A stretch of DNA of 64,000 bases from Cytospora piceicola (GCA_023375675.1 JALQBC010000010.1:868001-932000), one strand, 5' to 3'; shown: positions 35,864 to 48,246, numbered from the stretch's first letter. Numbers and translations: made by a program. The notes: a model not told the origin generated them from the letters alone.

Positions 35864-36074
35864 GGTATATTATGAGTAGATGGTTGGGATGGTAAACAAA
35901 AAACAACAAGAAGGTTGGCCAGTCCTGACTGAACGTGGTGGGCGCGGCGAGAGCTTGATTCCACCCAGCGTTCCGGCGTGACTGATGACGAAGTTGGAGG
36001 GCCTTATCGATAAATCTGTTGGGGCTGAGGGGGGTTCCAATGTATTGTGAAACGGGTTAGGGTTAACTCCTTTA
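35864..36074. other. VMS1 upstream region
   Basis: A short 5' region abutting a TIR element that begins about 210 bp from the start codon. Confidence 0.5.
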
Positions 36075-36695
36075 TGGTGCGCGACAGGTGCTTCTCTGCG
36101 AAAACGGGTTTTGGTTAATAGCCAAACGCCTAGGGCCTAGGTAACTTAGTGAATTCTCCGATTCTTATCCTTAATTTTCAGATTTTTAAAAAACGAAATA
36201 GACTTTCTGATAGACTTAAGGATAGTATCTATATATATTAAGTCAGATTCTCTATATCTATAATAGATAATAGACAATATAAGAAATCGTAGAAAGAGAG
36301 TTTAAAGTTTTAATATAGTTAAATCTTATCGACGATAAGCTCCCGTTTCCGATAAGAAAATTTTAGCGAACTAGATTTAAAGAAATTTTCGGGAAGTACC
36401 CCGTACTACCGGGAGGTACCCCGCACCTCCGATTTACTAAACCTACTCTCTCGAATTATATAAAGCCTTTTATTCTCTTTAATAGATATTCTATAAAAGA
36501 GTAAGGTAATTAATAAAGTAAAATATACGTTTAATATATATTTTATAAAATAATATAATATTAATTTTTATTATTTTTTATATATTTTAATAGATTTTAA
36601 AAGTAGAAATGTATATTTAATCTTTAGGTAACAGCCTTGAGGGTGTGACCTTACCTAAAAACCCGTTTTCGCAGAGAAGCACCTGTCGCGCACCA
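36075..36695. mobile_element. MITE-like element with 38-bp perfect TIRs
   Basis: Left end TGGTGCGCGACAGGTGCTTC at 36075 and its exact inverse ending at 36695; the first 38 bp of the two ends are identical. Both ends are bordered by TA (36073-36074 and 36696-36697), as for Tc1/mariner- or Fot1-like insertions. The interior (36150-36640) is very AT-rich with no ORF and looks RIP-mutated, while the ends are clean. Its first ten bases match those of the 43.8-kb element. Confidence 0.85.
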
Positions 36696-36697
36696 TA

Positions 36698-37396
36698 CCC
36701 TTTGCAGAACGTCGTCTCCTTGGGATGAGCAGCATCAGTGCAATGTTGCACACCACCTGAAGCCTATAGGTATCAGAAATTAGGAGCGAAACAGCTTAAT
36801 AGGCTGGCCCAATCCTTTTGGCGTAGTGGTTGATCCGGTGTGCATCATGCAATCATCATGCCACATGCTGACAATAATAAAGTGAAACCGGGAGTGTCTA
36901 ATAGTACTTATAAGCCCTGATTTCTATATATATATTATAATCTGTAATGCCAGATTTCATATTCCCCCTAATTCGTTCCCTATTACTCTCCTCTCTTTAA
37001 TTAGTAGGTATATTCGGATCTACCAATATAGGTAGTCTTAAGCCTAGGAAAGATTTACTCGTAGGCACCTGTGGGTAACAAGGTAAGCTAACTGGGTAAT
37101 AGAGCTTTCCGAAGCTGATCTATAATCTTATAACGAGTGTTGATGTGGCCGAATTCTAAAAGAAAAGAATGCTATGTTTCCGGCGATTGTTTTCGAAATT
37201 GGGTTCCAATCAGCCTGCTCTTCTTCTTGATGACAGCGCAGAAGTCAGTAACAACATTGAAGCCTGAGTCCTCCGCTATGCTGCTTCCCGAATCCCGAGC
37301 CAGGTACCCTAAGACCCTGATCTGTGATCATCAGGGACAATTCCATCGCTGCCTTTGGCTCTCGGCTCATGAGGTCTACAGTAGTCGACCTGTACC
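36698..37396. other. Gene-free stretch 3' of the second NLR
   Basis: It holds the presumed 3' UTR of the NLR; no other gene was recognised. Moderately AT-rich at 36880-37060. Confidence 0.4.
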
Positions 37397-40300
37397 TCAA
37401 GCAGAAAGGTCCTTCAATATGCTCCCGATAAGCTGCCTAGATTGCAAGACCTCGGATAGAGTTATAGTAAGCTTGTCATTAAGAACCTGCGCCTGCTCTC
37501 TATCCTGGAACTGGCTTATAAGTCGTATACGCTGCTACCGTCAGTATTTATTACCGATATAAGGAAGTAAGAGAAATATAAACTTACCGCTTTGATAAAT
37601 GCCCTGAGTCGGCCGTTATCTCTAGTACGCCCGAACCACTGTCTTAAGATCCCCGTTATCTTTTTAAAGTCTTCAATAGTCTTAAAGATAACAGGCAAAA
37701 TTTGCGCTTCGTTTTCTGCAGTTAGGGGAAAGTCAGGGAACCTCTGCGCTTCGAAAGCTTGCTTTTCCTCCTGATAAATAGCCCTGATTAGTATAATGTC
37801 CTGCTGGCCTTGTTGCTGTTGCCGCACAGCGGCCTTGTATCTCTGCCTCTGCGCAGGGGGCATCTTGGCCAACTGGTCGTCGGTAAGGATCGGTTTCAAT
37901 CTAGGATTGCCCGGTGGAGTATGAGACGGTTGAATCTGGTTGTTCGAGCTAGGAGGGCCCATATGATCGCGCGCCTCTATGATCGGTCTCAAAAGGCCAG
38001 CTATAATCTCGTGTTTCCTAGATTGGGCGTTATACAAGTGATATGGCCTGACACACCACGAGTAGCCGTGTTCCAGTAGGCACCGAACAATACCGTCGTG
38101 CCCCTTCCTGCAGGCGTCACCCATCGCGTCTTCCACTATTTTCGAACTGCGGACTTTGAGAATGCCCCTTTCGTCGTCATGAAAGTGACTGAGGAGCAAC
38201 CTCAGTTTCTCCACTTTGTTATTGCTGCATGCAGAAAGTACCTCTGCTGCTGTGTATTCTGTGTATTCGCCTGTGTCTGACTTGGCACCAGCCTTTGCCT
38301 GTATTTGACTGCTAGTTAACGGGATGCCACTAATTGTCCATCATGTGCTCGTTGTTTACTGACAATCAAAGCCCAGATATCCCGTCTTCCAATGCTCATT
38401 GCAGTGTCCACTAGCTGCATGTAATGGTCGCTCTGCATCGGGAACACACGACCCTTTTCCAGGAGTAGTTTGCAGACGTCAATATGGCCATTGAGCGTCG
38501 CAAGGTAGAGAGGCGTTCTATAGTCTAGTTTTCTCGTCCTTGCCTTATTTCCGGCCACTCCCATGTCCAGAAACGCTGCTACTTTGGAGAGCTCACCCCT
38601 CTCGGCAGCACCCCATATTGTGTCATCCATTTGTTTCTTGGGCCTTAATTTGGGAAATTCAATCGTGTCGCCTGAGTGGTGGTCCTTTCTATGCTGATCC
38701 AGCTGTGATGCGTTCTCGAAGCCCATTGAGAATCCAAAGCAATCTTCTTCTGTGCAGCAAAAGGGCCGGTCATGACGATCTATGTGCTTCGTACGGTTCT
38801 TCTCTTTCTCGAAACCTGTTAGGAAGAAATCACACCATGGCTTGTGACACTTGTAGACAACGTGTGGACCGTAAAGGTCGTTAATGAGGTCAAGGTTCTC
38901 CGGTGTCAGGTCTTCACAGCGCATTGCTTCGATCTGTTTCCGAATTTTTATGGTGCGATACCCAAGGCTGAACAGCTCGGCCCTGTCCCTTTTGTCTGTA
39001 GGGAGTTCATTGGCGAAGCGGAGAATCTCGTCATGCTGAGGAACTGCATCTAACTCCTGAAATTCTGTCGACAGGCTGTAGGACTTGAGGAAAGCACCAG
39101 CTGATTCCATAGTACCATGGAATACGGTTGCTTCTTTGTTAGTGTCTATCCCGAGAGAATATTCGAAGTGGTCCCAGAAGTGTTGGACAGCGTAGTCTTG
39201 AAAGGCATAATACCCCCCTCTCGCATGCAGTAGAACAGCACGGTCGTCATCAATACAGAGGAATGGCTGTGAGTTTAGATACCGTAAACAAAAGGTGGCG
39301 GCTTTTGCATGCTCGAGAGTGACGTTAATCCATCGCCTCCGAAAGAGGTAGCTGTTTCAGTCAGTGACGCTCTTTCCAAGTTGCCTATTTCCAGATCGAT
39401 CACTCACTCTCGCGCAGTTCCGTGGACGAGCCTGATGATATCCTCCGAACTTGTCTGCCCAGGATGGACGTCGACCAGGGACCCGCAGAGCTGTTTGCAC
39501 GAGACCCTGAGCCTACTATCCTCGTAATCGACTGTGCCGGCTTCTGGGTCGATGCAGAATAGGGACTGGATCTCACGCCAGCGTAACAATCTCTGAGCAC
39601 AGGTGAGCCAGCCAAGGATTTTCGTGGCATCCTCGCGCTCGGCCTCGGGAGACTCTTCGAATATTCGGATAGCCACTCTCTCGTATCTGCGCCAATTAGT
39701 ACTTGATAAAAGTCTCCAAATTTGTCCCCCACTGACTGGTGCCAACTTACGCTCTTTCCAACCCAGATGGGAATGTGCCAGGCTCCATTTCCTTCTTCAG
39801 GCGAGCGATCTTTGTCTGGCTCAGGAGGTTATTGAGCACTACTCGAGCATAAAGAAACATTCCTACTGTAGTGTCAGCTATGGCTTTCTAAGTGAAAGCT
39901 GCCATAAAGTGGTACCAGCCACCTACCATTTGCATTGGTGGCTACTCGAGATAGGATATCTGCCTCAAGCTCGGATGATATACCAAACTTTTGCCGAATA
40001 TTTGCGCATATTTGAGTACAATATAGGCGGATATCGGCGGCATGATCTGGAAAGTCGTCTAGGGAGACAGAGGGCTGGTTCGAGAGAAGCGTGTCTAGTA
40101 TCCCATCTCGCTGTCCACAGAAGAGCACTCGTATTGAGCTTTCATCGTCCGGAAGGCCCCCGTTGACAAGCGATAGCAGCCAATTTACTGATTTAGCTGC
40201 CTCACCAGAGGCTGCTTCATCCAAACCGTCGAGCACGATGAAGCCTGTTCGATAATTCCCGAGGCTCGTCGTGATTAGCGACTCCAGTGTTTTCGTCGAC

Positions 40301-41646
40301 CTCAAGTTCACTCCTTCCATAGATCCAAGTTTGTCGAACAGGTGATCGCACAGAACTGGATCTCGAGTCACAATCTGCTCCATGATGGCTCGAAGAAGGC
40401 TGTTGTGTGTATCCTTGCCGGCCTGTTTATGCTTGAAGTAGAAGTAAGTCACGAGACTGTCGCTATTACCGTCTCTCGCACAACTTTCATTCAGAAGTCT
40501 TTCAATGATAGCAGATATGAGAGTTGTTTTGCCTTGGAGATTATTTAGACACGGTGGAATGAGCGTCGAATCCAAGGAATTGACTTACCAGCACCCGGTA
40601 TCCCATTGACATACAGAACGCTATGCTCGTTGGTGGTCTTGCAAGTCCACTCACGGAAATCTGGTTGCTGCAATATCCAATCTCCGGAGGTACTTCCATT
40701 TCGATCCTCGGTAGCCATCTCTTGGTCAAGACAGTAATCTGGAGCTTGGAGCCTCTCTTTGATGTAGGATAGCCGCCACCTGTGTTTTTCAAGCTTCTCA
40801 CGGCTGATTTCTTGCTTGGATTCCTCTTGCAGGTCGGTGATTTGCCTTCGGATTCTTAAGATCTCATAAAGCGAAGCCGATCCCTTTTCGCTTTCGAGTA
40901 GTTCGCTTCTCCGAGCCAAGCTCCGAAGGATAGGCTGAAACTGTGTATCGAATGTCTTCCAAGCTGACTGGAACACTGTTTTCCATTCTGTGCGATCCCA
41001 TGTCAATATCGGTTCGAGTAGGCAGGCTTACAGCACATACTGGGGCGCTTGAACACCTTCATGGCTGCCTCATGGAATCGCAGTATATCAGAGTAGTAGT
41101 CTTCCAATATTGCGGCTAGAGGAGGATGCTTCTCGAACGTGGATTGATAAGCCATCAGCCCTGGTATGGCGGCCCCCACTTGGGCATACACATCAAGAAG
41201 TTTGTCGAACGAGTCGAGATGGTTCTTCGCAACCTGTAGGATATTGAGCACAGAACAAGCAGGGCACAATGGAGTGCTACTGGAGGAAAGAGACTACTCA
41301 CCCCTAGAATAAACTTTATTGGGCCCTAACCAATTTCTACGTCAACAATTCAGCTCGAAATTGCTTCGGAAGAAGTGAGACTCACCCATATGAAACAGAC
41401 AAGTTCGCTAGCATTCACGAATACCTCGATGGAACCGCCCAACTGATTCATCGCCTCGATGAAACCCTCCATTCTCTTCATTCTCCGGAGGCAGCCATGC
41501 TGGCCCTGCTCATTCTGGATTCTCATGCAGATAGTTTGGACATCTTGAAGGCTGCTTACTGCAAATTCCTGGGTTTGGTCTGGAGACAGGGAATTCTTGA
41601 AATTCCTCAGCGCCCTTTGGAAGCTGTCTGCTCTTGGCCCTGCCAT
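37397..41646 (-). CDS. NLR with DUF7708-like, NACHT, zinc-finger-like and ankyrin parts and an added C-terminal domain
   Basis: Ten exons in consistent phase: 41646-41386, 41325-41302, 41233-41041, 40987-40589, 40532-39927, 39862-39751, 39686-39408, 39351-38364, 38298-37588 and 37534-37397 (1236 aa). Residues 1-165 match the fungal STAND N-terminal DUF7708/Goodbye-like helical domain (FKNSLSPDQTQEF, ELVCFIWGPIKFIL). NACHT: Walker A GIPGAGKTTL (G293-K-T), Walker B FIVLDGLDEA, then ANGMFLYARVVL. A Cys/His array (CHKPWC...H..RH.RPFCC...C...H..DHH, from about 793) precedes ankyrin repeats. Residues 1092-1236 are a further helical domain starting ILTDDQLAKMPPAQRQRY. The 65-nt intron before exon 9 has a weak donor (GTCAGT); the others are canonical. 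It is probably a cytosolic receptor; ligand and partner are unknown. The gene appears intact. Confidence 0.85.
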
Positions 41647-42463
41647 GATGGTGGCGGAGAGTTGCGAGGTGATAAGACGGTTAGGTTGTTCCGGCTGGGA
41701 AGAGAAGAGAAGAAGTCACTGAGCTCCCTGGCCCCTGGGATGGTCAGATGTTAGCTGCGGGGCTGTGCACACACAGCAGTAAAGAAGCTGAAGGTGTCAG
41801 GCTGCCTCTGGCGGCTCTGCTGAGTGCGCGACTGGCGGCTGTGCATGCATGCACCTGTGGTCTTCGTGCATCAACGGCCGTCTTATTGGATACCAGACGC
41901 CACGTGAAGGCCCAACAGGCAGACAGCGCTTGAGGTTACATTTTTTAGGGCCCCTAACAGTGGCGCTGCAGGTTGCTCAGGAGTACCTTAGGTACCCTAG
42001 GGTAATTACAATGTACCCTAGGGTACGCTCAGTAGCCGCCCAGTTGCGGCCTCTATTTTGGCCTCCTCACATACAGCACCGTAACTAATGGACATGTGTA
42101 TTTGCAACAACTTCAACTAGCAGATACGTACAAAAACAGTCAATCTAACTGTATAACCTCCTTCTCGCTCCTTCACTTTGCTCTTTCAGGGTCGAACCTC
42201 CAAATCACATCTCCTACCTCATACCTCAACCTCAACATCCATATATGAGACAAAGAGGGACTATCAACCTTTCTTACGACAGGTATTCATGCCGTGCATG
42301 ACTAACTCGCCCAACCAAATATAAATAAAGAAGTGAGACTGCGCGAGGCTCCTCTCGAATGATTAACTAGGTACATATTCTCCACTAACAAACGCTGGAG
42401 CCAAACATTCAGCAACCTCACAATCCACCACCATTTACCCCTCCCCCCGTCAACGCTCCCAAA
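41647..42463. other. Divergent intergenic region
   Basis: It lies between the NLR start and the NmrA-like pseudogene. TACCCTAGGGTA-type palindromes sit at 41993-42004 and 42012-42025. No gene was recognised. Confidence 0.45.
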
Positions 42464-43389
42464 ATGGCCACCGTGATCGTCTTCGGCCCAACAGGCAACA
42501 ATGTCTCCGTCGCCGCCCAAACCGCCCACCAGCTCGGCGCCAAAGTCTGACTCGCCATGCGCGACCCCTCCAAAGCCATCCAAGGCCTCACCCCCGCGGC
42601 CGAGAAAGCCGGCAACTACTCGCGTGTCTACCCCGACCTGAGCAAGCCCGAAACCGTCGCGGCGGCCGATAGGGCCGCGGGCGCCACGCGCGCCTTCATC
42701 TACATCGCGCCCGGCACGCCCGACTATATGAGGGGCACCGCCGAGGCGCTCAAGGCCGCCGGCGTCGAGCTCGTCGTGCTGCTCAGCAGCTTTACTATCG
42801 GGCATGCGCAGCCGGCGGACGTGCAGCCGGGCGAGTCTATCCCGTACGCGCATGCGCGGGTCGAGGTTACGCTGGATGAGGTCTCCGGGCCAGATGGGTA
42901 TGTGGCTGTGCGTCCCGGGGGGTTTGCTACGAATCTGTTGCGACAAAAGGAGGGGATCCGCGCCGGGGAGGTGAAGATGTATGGGCCCGGGTTTAAGACT
43001 GATTGCATCACGCCCGTGGATATAGGCGGGGTGATCGGGACGATTTTGGCTGACGGGCCGCGGGACGGGCAGCGTAAGGTCTTTTTGTATGGCCCGCAAA
43101 TTCTGTCTCATGAGCAGGGACTGGAGATTATTGGCGAGATGCTAGGGAAAGAAGTCAAGGTCTCGGGCATTGTCGCCGAGGAGGCGCTGGCGCAGTACCT
43201 CGCTAAGGGTGCTCCCAAGCCAATGGCGGAGTATATGATTCGATCGTTGGGGGACACAAACCCCGAGCTGGAAGATGGTTCGTGGCTGGCGCATTACAGG
43301 GAGGCGTGGAGAATGTGAAGAAGTATACGGGGAAGCCTGCCACTGGGTTCCGGGAGTGGGTTGAGGCAAACTCGGAGCGCTTCAAGTGA
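42464..43389 (+). pseudogene. NmrA-like NAD(P)-binding protein, nonsense plus frameshift
   Basis: ATG 42464 starts ATVIVFGPTGNNVSVAAQTA, a Rossmann loop with the GxxGxxV pattern of the NmrA/atypical SDR family. TGA 42548-42550 interrupts the frame between GAKV and LAMRDPSK, where relatives have a sense codon. The frame continues cleanly (FATNLLRQKEGIRAGEVKMY, KVFLYGPQILS) to about 43298. There a single missing G in GAGG(G)CGTG moves the true C-terminus (GVENVKKYTGKPATGFREW, ending at TGA 43387-43389) into another frame. Such proteins are redox sensors or NAD(P)-dependent oxidoreductases. Two independent lesions make inactivity likely, unless the TGA is read through or both are sequence errors. 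Confidence 0.8.
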
Positions 43390-43831
43390 GCCTGGTGGTT
43401 TGAAGGAATGCGGTCGTTAGTGATAGACTGGCCACGCAGGCATTGGATACACGATGCTGTGTACGCGGGGGTGTAGCTCCAACCGGCATCACAGCAAATT
43501 GGACATGCGAGATATCAACCAAGTCCTCACTACTCCCTATTCATCTCTCACAGATAGTCAGTCAGTGGCCATGTGCACGCGTGGTATTCTTTCCCTCGTC
43601 CAGGCGAAGCTCAGCTCCCTCCCTGTGAGCTGTGGCCCCGGGGCTCTTGAACAACCTTGGAACTCGTGGCGCACGTGTCCAACCAGTTCAAGCGATGTGA
43701 CTGACATGATCGGATCGAATAGAGTAGACGATAAGCTGAATTTTCAGATACACGTAAGGGCGACGGTGAGGAAGTGACCAAGTGTCGAGGCCCGAACTGT
43801 ACATGTGGGAGAAACATTTTCTTTCAATACC
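43390..43831. other. Gene-free stretch before the compound TIR element
   Basis: No gene was recognised; short ORFs lack motifs. Confidence 0.4.
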
Positions 43832-43833
43832 TA

Positions 43834-44902
43834 TGGTGCGCGAGAGCGCTTACTGTGACAAAACCCCTTTTTTCAATAGATATGGTGCGCGAGAGCGCTT
43901 ACTGTAACAAAAACCCTTTTTTCAATAGACGTACACCGCCGTGCACGCTATATATATAAATCTGTAAAGCCGTTTAAAGACATTTTATTACTTTAACCTA
44001 GTTAAAACCTTAACCCTAGCTTTAATCGATTATAAGACTTGATCGATTGATTGATTTGACTTAATCGATTAATTAATTTAACTTAGTCGATTTAACTTAA
44101 TTAATTGATTTGATTTAATTGATTTAACTTGGTTAATTTAACTTAGTCGATTTAACTTAGTCGATTTAACTTAGTCGATTAATTTAATTTAATTGATTTA
44201 ACTTAGTTAATTTAACTTAGTCGATTTAACTTAGTCGATTTAACTTAGTCGATTTAACTTAGTCGTTTTAACTTAGTCGTTTTAACTTAGTAGTTTTAAC
44301 TTAGTGGTTTTAACTTAGTAGTTTTAACTTAGTTGTTTTAACTTAGTTGTTTTAACTTAACTTCGTTAATTCGATATTTAATTAATTCTGTTAGTCTTAA
44401 GTATTGTCTAAGTGTATAATCAGGCTAAATTCGCGGGAAAGAGTATACGTATTAAGGAAAATAAGGTTTTGTTATAGTAAGCGCTCTCGCGCACTATAAT
44501 AGACGTATACCGCCGTATATGCTATATGTAAATTTGTAAAGCCGTTTAAAAACATCTTACTACTTTATATAATTAAGCCTAACTATTTAATATAACTTAA
44601 ACCTTAACCTTAGCCTTAATCGATTAATTAACTTAATCGATTAATTGATTTAACTTAATCGAATAGACTAGATCGAATAGACTAGATCGAATGGACTGGA
44701 TCGAATAGACTAGATCGATTTAACTTAGTCGATTTCACTTAGTCGATTTAACTTAATTTGACTTAACTTTATTTATTCGATATTTAATTGATTCTGTTAG
44801 TGTTTAGTATTGTTTAAGTGCATAACAAGGCTAAATTCGCGGGAAGGAATATATGTGTTAAGGAAAAAGGGGTTTTGTCACAGTAAGCGCTCTCACGCAC
44901 CA
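43834..44902. mobile_element. Compound TIR element (TGGTGCGCGA family)
   Basis: The left end TGGTGCGCGAGAGCGCTTAC (43834) and the inverse at 44864-44902 match over about 39 bp with one difference. TA borders both ends, and ATACC flanks the left (43827-43831) and right (44905-44909) outside the TA. A second left end begins at 43883 and a C-to-T-altered right end lies near 44465-44496. A 60-bp subterminal block (AGACGTAYACCGCCGTR...) follows both, so two copies are nested or in tandem. No transposase ORF is present. Confidence 0.8.
44040..44385. repeat. 14-bp tandem repeat TTTAACTTAGTCGA inside the TIR element
   Basis: About 340 bp of imperfect 14-bp units (TTTAACTTAGTCGA with TTGATT and GTTTT variants). 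A shorter block recurs near 44640-44760 in the second copy. Confidence 0.85.
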
Positions 44903-45210
44903 TAATACCTGTAGTTAAGCCGGAGATTGCGCTAACCTTAAAGGGGTGGCGCTAAGCCCGGATTACATTTGAAACAAAATAGTGGGGTTTCCACCCGATG
45001 GGTGGGTGGCGTCTGCTGCATGTGCTTTTGCAGGGCATCGCCGCAACTAAACAAACAGGGCTGAATACATACATACGTGCTCAAGTTCATATATTGCTAA
45101 CCTCTGGTCCCATGTCACGTACAGATATATGATATGGTCTTCTTCGTTGAATCCAGAACTGTCCTTGCATTGAGAACAGAACAACGGCAAATAATCATCA
45201 AAACGCTAGG
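44903..45210. other. 5' region of the SNF2 gene
   Basis: About 300 bp between the TIR element and the helicase start. No ORF or motif was recognised. Confidence 0.4.
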
Positions 45211-48200
45211 ATGGAAGGCTCTAAGGACGAAGTCTGCTACGGCGCGGTAAGGAATACTTTCATTTATCCAGCATCTCTGTGCAACGCATCGACAAAAACG
45301 GGGTGTACGTGAATGATCTCGAGGACTTACGGTATCTGACGCGGTCAGTAGCTCATCAATGCCCAGGCGAAGCCAGTGGAAGTTGCCATTCTTTCGAGAC
45401 TTCTCACGGCAGCCCAGAGCGCAGCTCCATTCTCCTCCTTTAGTCTACAGCCCACAGGCGGGCTTGTTGAGTTGTTCTCTGAAGAGGGCATCAAATTTGC
45501 GGTGTTGGATGTTCAAACTGCATCGAAGCTGCAAGCTCTGAGCCATGTGCCTGGGATACGGTCTGAAGCCGTGGTTCAAACTCGCACCATTATGAAACGT
45601 CGTTCGAAATCCACAACGCCGTTCGATGTGACTATCAATATCTTCGGCCCAGGGTGTGTTGCTGATGAAGTCAGCTTGGCACTATCGAAAGTCAACGCCT
45701 TTCTTCAGCATCCGCAGGCCTTGGATACCAGTATTGAATACCGTAACCCGGATATCCTGACATTCCCCGGGCTCAAGGTCAACATGAAGGACTACATTGG
45801 TATAGGAACACCGTCTTGGCATGCTGACCATTTGAATCGAGATATCGAAGACATACTTGGGTCGCTGAGGCAGGTAACCGACACTGGTGATATAGGCCCC
45901 ATTACAGGTCTGAAGTCTACCCTTAAGAAGTATGTGAGGCTATCACTGGAAAATGATTATAATTGTCAATCGAAATACTAACAAGTAGCAGACACCAACA
46001 GGATGGAACACAGTTCATACTGCAGCGCGAGGATCCAACTAACAGCATAGACCTATCAGCCAGGCTATGTCAATCTTTTGGAATCCATTGTGCAGAGGCA
46101 GAGGGAAAAGAAGTAGCGCTTGGGGGCTTGGTTGCAGATGTCATGGGACTTGGGAAGACACTGACTACTCTTGTGTCGATATTGCGTTCGACAGAAAAAG
46201 CGGTGGAGTTCGGCCATTTCAACTATCAGATGAGATCGGTTGGGGGCAAGACAGCTCCCACCAAAGCGACATTGGTGGTCGTTCCATCTGCCCGTAAGTG
46301 CATGAGGTCTCACTTGGGCATTGAAAAAGAGAAGAAGGAGGAGTTACCTCTTGATTTATGCTGATCTGGTTTACAGAGATCTTGGAAAACTGGGAGGCTG
46401 AAATTGAGACGTAAGTAGCATTCTCATTCCAGCACACCCCAAGGTGCATCCATCACTCGAACTCACATCCGGCTAACAGGCATTTTGTGGCTGATGCTCT
46501 CAAACACATACGTTTCCATGGTCAAAACCGGCCACGGAACATCGAAACACTCAGAAACTACGATATAGTATTCACGACTTATGCGACGTTATCTGCAGAT
46601 CATAATGCCCAGGGTTTCCTGTATCGGATGAATTGGTATCGAGTTGTGCTCGACGAAGGTTAGTTCCTCGTAGTATCGTCGAAAGACTGATCGATAACTC
46701 AATTTTATGACCTGTGCTGACTAGGTTCGATAGCTCACTGGATACGGAACTCCTCCTCAAAACAGTTCAAGGCGGCAGCCGGACTTCACGCCAGAAGAAG
46801 GTGGTGTCTTACAGGTACACCGATCCAGAACAAATTTGAAGATCTTGTCTCTCTGGCTCAGTTTCTTCAACTTCCTCCTGTTCCGTCCAGAGCATCCTTT
46901 CAAGACCACATTCTCAAGCCTCTTTCGGAACCACAGGCGGATTCGAAACCACTCCGGGCATACATGGAAGCCTACTGTTTACGGCGAACCGAAGTCTACC
47001 TTTCCCTACCCACGAGCAAAGATAGACCAGTTCTCCTCAACTTGTCACCAGTAGAGCGGAGCATTTATGATCGAGTTTTGGACGACACCCGACGACAGAT
47101 TGACGACATGGTCAGCACGGGAGCGACAGGGCGCTGTACTAAACTGTTCACGGCCCTGCTACGGATGCGAATGATTTGCAATATGGGCACATTTCCATTG
47201 ACCAGCGCGTCAGAGCTTTCCGCGACTTCCTCACATCTGGGACTTTCGGGCAGCTTGAAGAGTGACTGCGAGCGTTGCTCCACAGCCGATGAGGATACGT
47301 TGATGCTCCTCTCCACTTGCGAAGTCTGTCCGGACTGCAAGAGGCCGCTACATCAGCGGTCGCCCAGTCCACTTCCTCGCACCACGGTTGGTCAGAGAAC
47401 TTACGCCGAAGAGGCGAGCACGATGTTTGATGAGACTACTGAATCCTCCACCCAAGGCGGCTTCTCTACGAAACTGGCCGCCGTGGTGCAGAACGTGGCC
47501 ATTACGAGCAGCTCTGAGAATAAGGCGTGAGTCTCCACACCAAAGTTCCCATGAGCTGTATTATTTCGATCGAAGGTCGAGAGTGACTGACTGTGTTCTC
47601 TTTAGTATCGTCTTCTCGTACTGGAAAACTACACTGCACATCCTGGCCCGTTTATTAGGCCAGACCGGCGTACCGTACATCCAAGTCGATGGTGACACCA
47701 GTTATGCGGACAGATCTTACCGTCTCAAGGCCTTCAAGGAAAACCCTAACGTGCAGGTCCTGCTCATGACCGTACAGACTGGTGCTGTAGGGTAGGTCTA
47801 TGCAACCCAATTTACCATGAGTTCTTCATTGACAAGTAACAGTTTGAATTTAACTGTTGCGAATCAAGTCCATATCGTCGAGCCGCAGTGGAACCCATCG
47901 GTAGAAGAGCAATCCATCGCACGAGCGGTGCGGATGGGCCAAACCCGAGAGGTCACCATTTTCCGATATGTACTGCAGAACACGGTAGAGCAGGTAAGGC
48001 TATTCTGTCACTGGATTGGTGCATTGCTAAGCCTTCACAGAACGTTGTGAAGCTCCAGAAGAAGAAAAGCGATCTGGCGAGGTTCACTCTTTCAGGGGCA
48101 GACCAGAATGTTACGGACGCATTGCAGGTGAGAAACACAAGGACCGTTCGACATTCGAGAATGGAGATCTTGCTGATAGATTATGACAGGAGCTGGAAAC

Positions 48201-48246
48201 TGTTCTGGACTTGAAGCCAAAGAAGAGAGTGGCAAGTGAAATGTGA
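45211..48246 (+). CDS. SNF2-family ATPase, Rad5/HLTF-like
   Basis: Ten exons in phase: 45211-45246, 45352-45929, 45992-46293, 46377-46410, 46480-46658, 46734-47526, 47606-47791, 47843-47993, 48041-48127 and 48190-48246 (800 aa). The start reads MEGSKDEVCYGALINAQAK. SNF2 motifs are HQQDGTQFILQRE (Q), GLVADVMGLGKTLTTL (I; Lys260), DEAHWIRN (II; D375), RRWCLTGTPIQNKFEDL (III), VFSYWKTTLHILARLL, VDGDTSY and QSIARAVRMGQTRE (VI; Arg733). A Cys-rich insert (CERCSTADED...STCEVCPDCKRPL) before the second lobe fits a degenerate RING, as in Rad5/HLTF, which remodel chromatin or forks at damaged DNA. Motif I has DVMG where many have DEMG. A TIR element lies about 300 bp upstream. All core ATPase residues are kept. 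Confidence 0.88.

Noticed and set aside
46700..46733. Acceptor at 46724 in the SNF2 gene giving DEGSIAHWIRN
   Set aside because: The downstream acceptor at 46733 keeps phase and gives the canonical DEAHWIRN.
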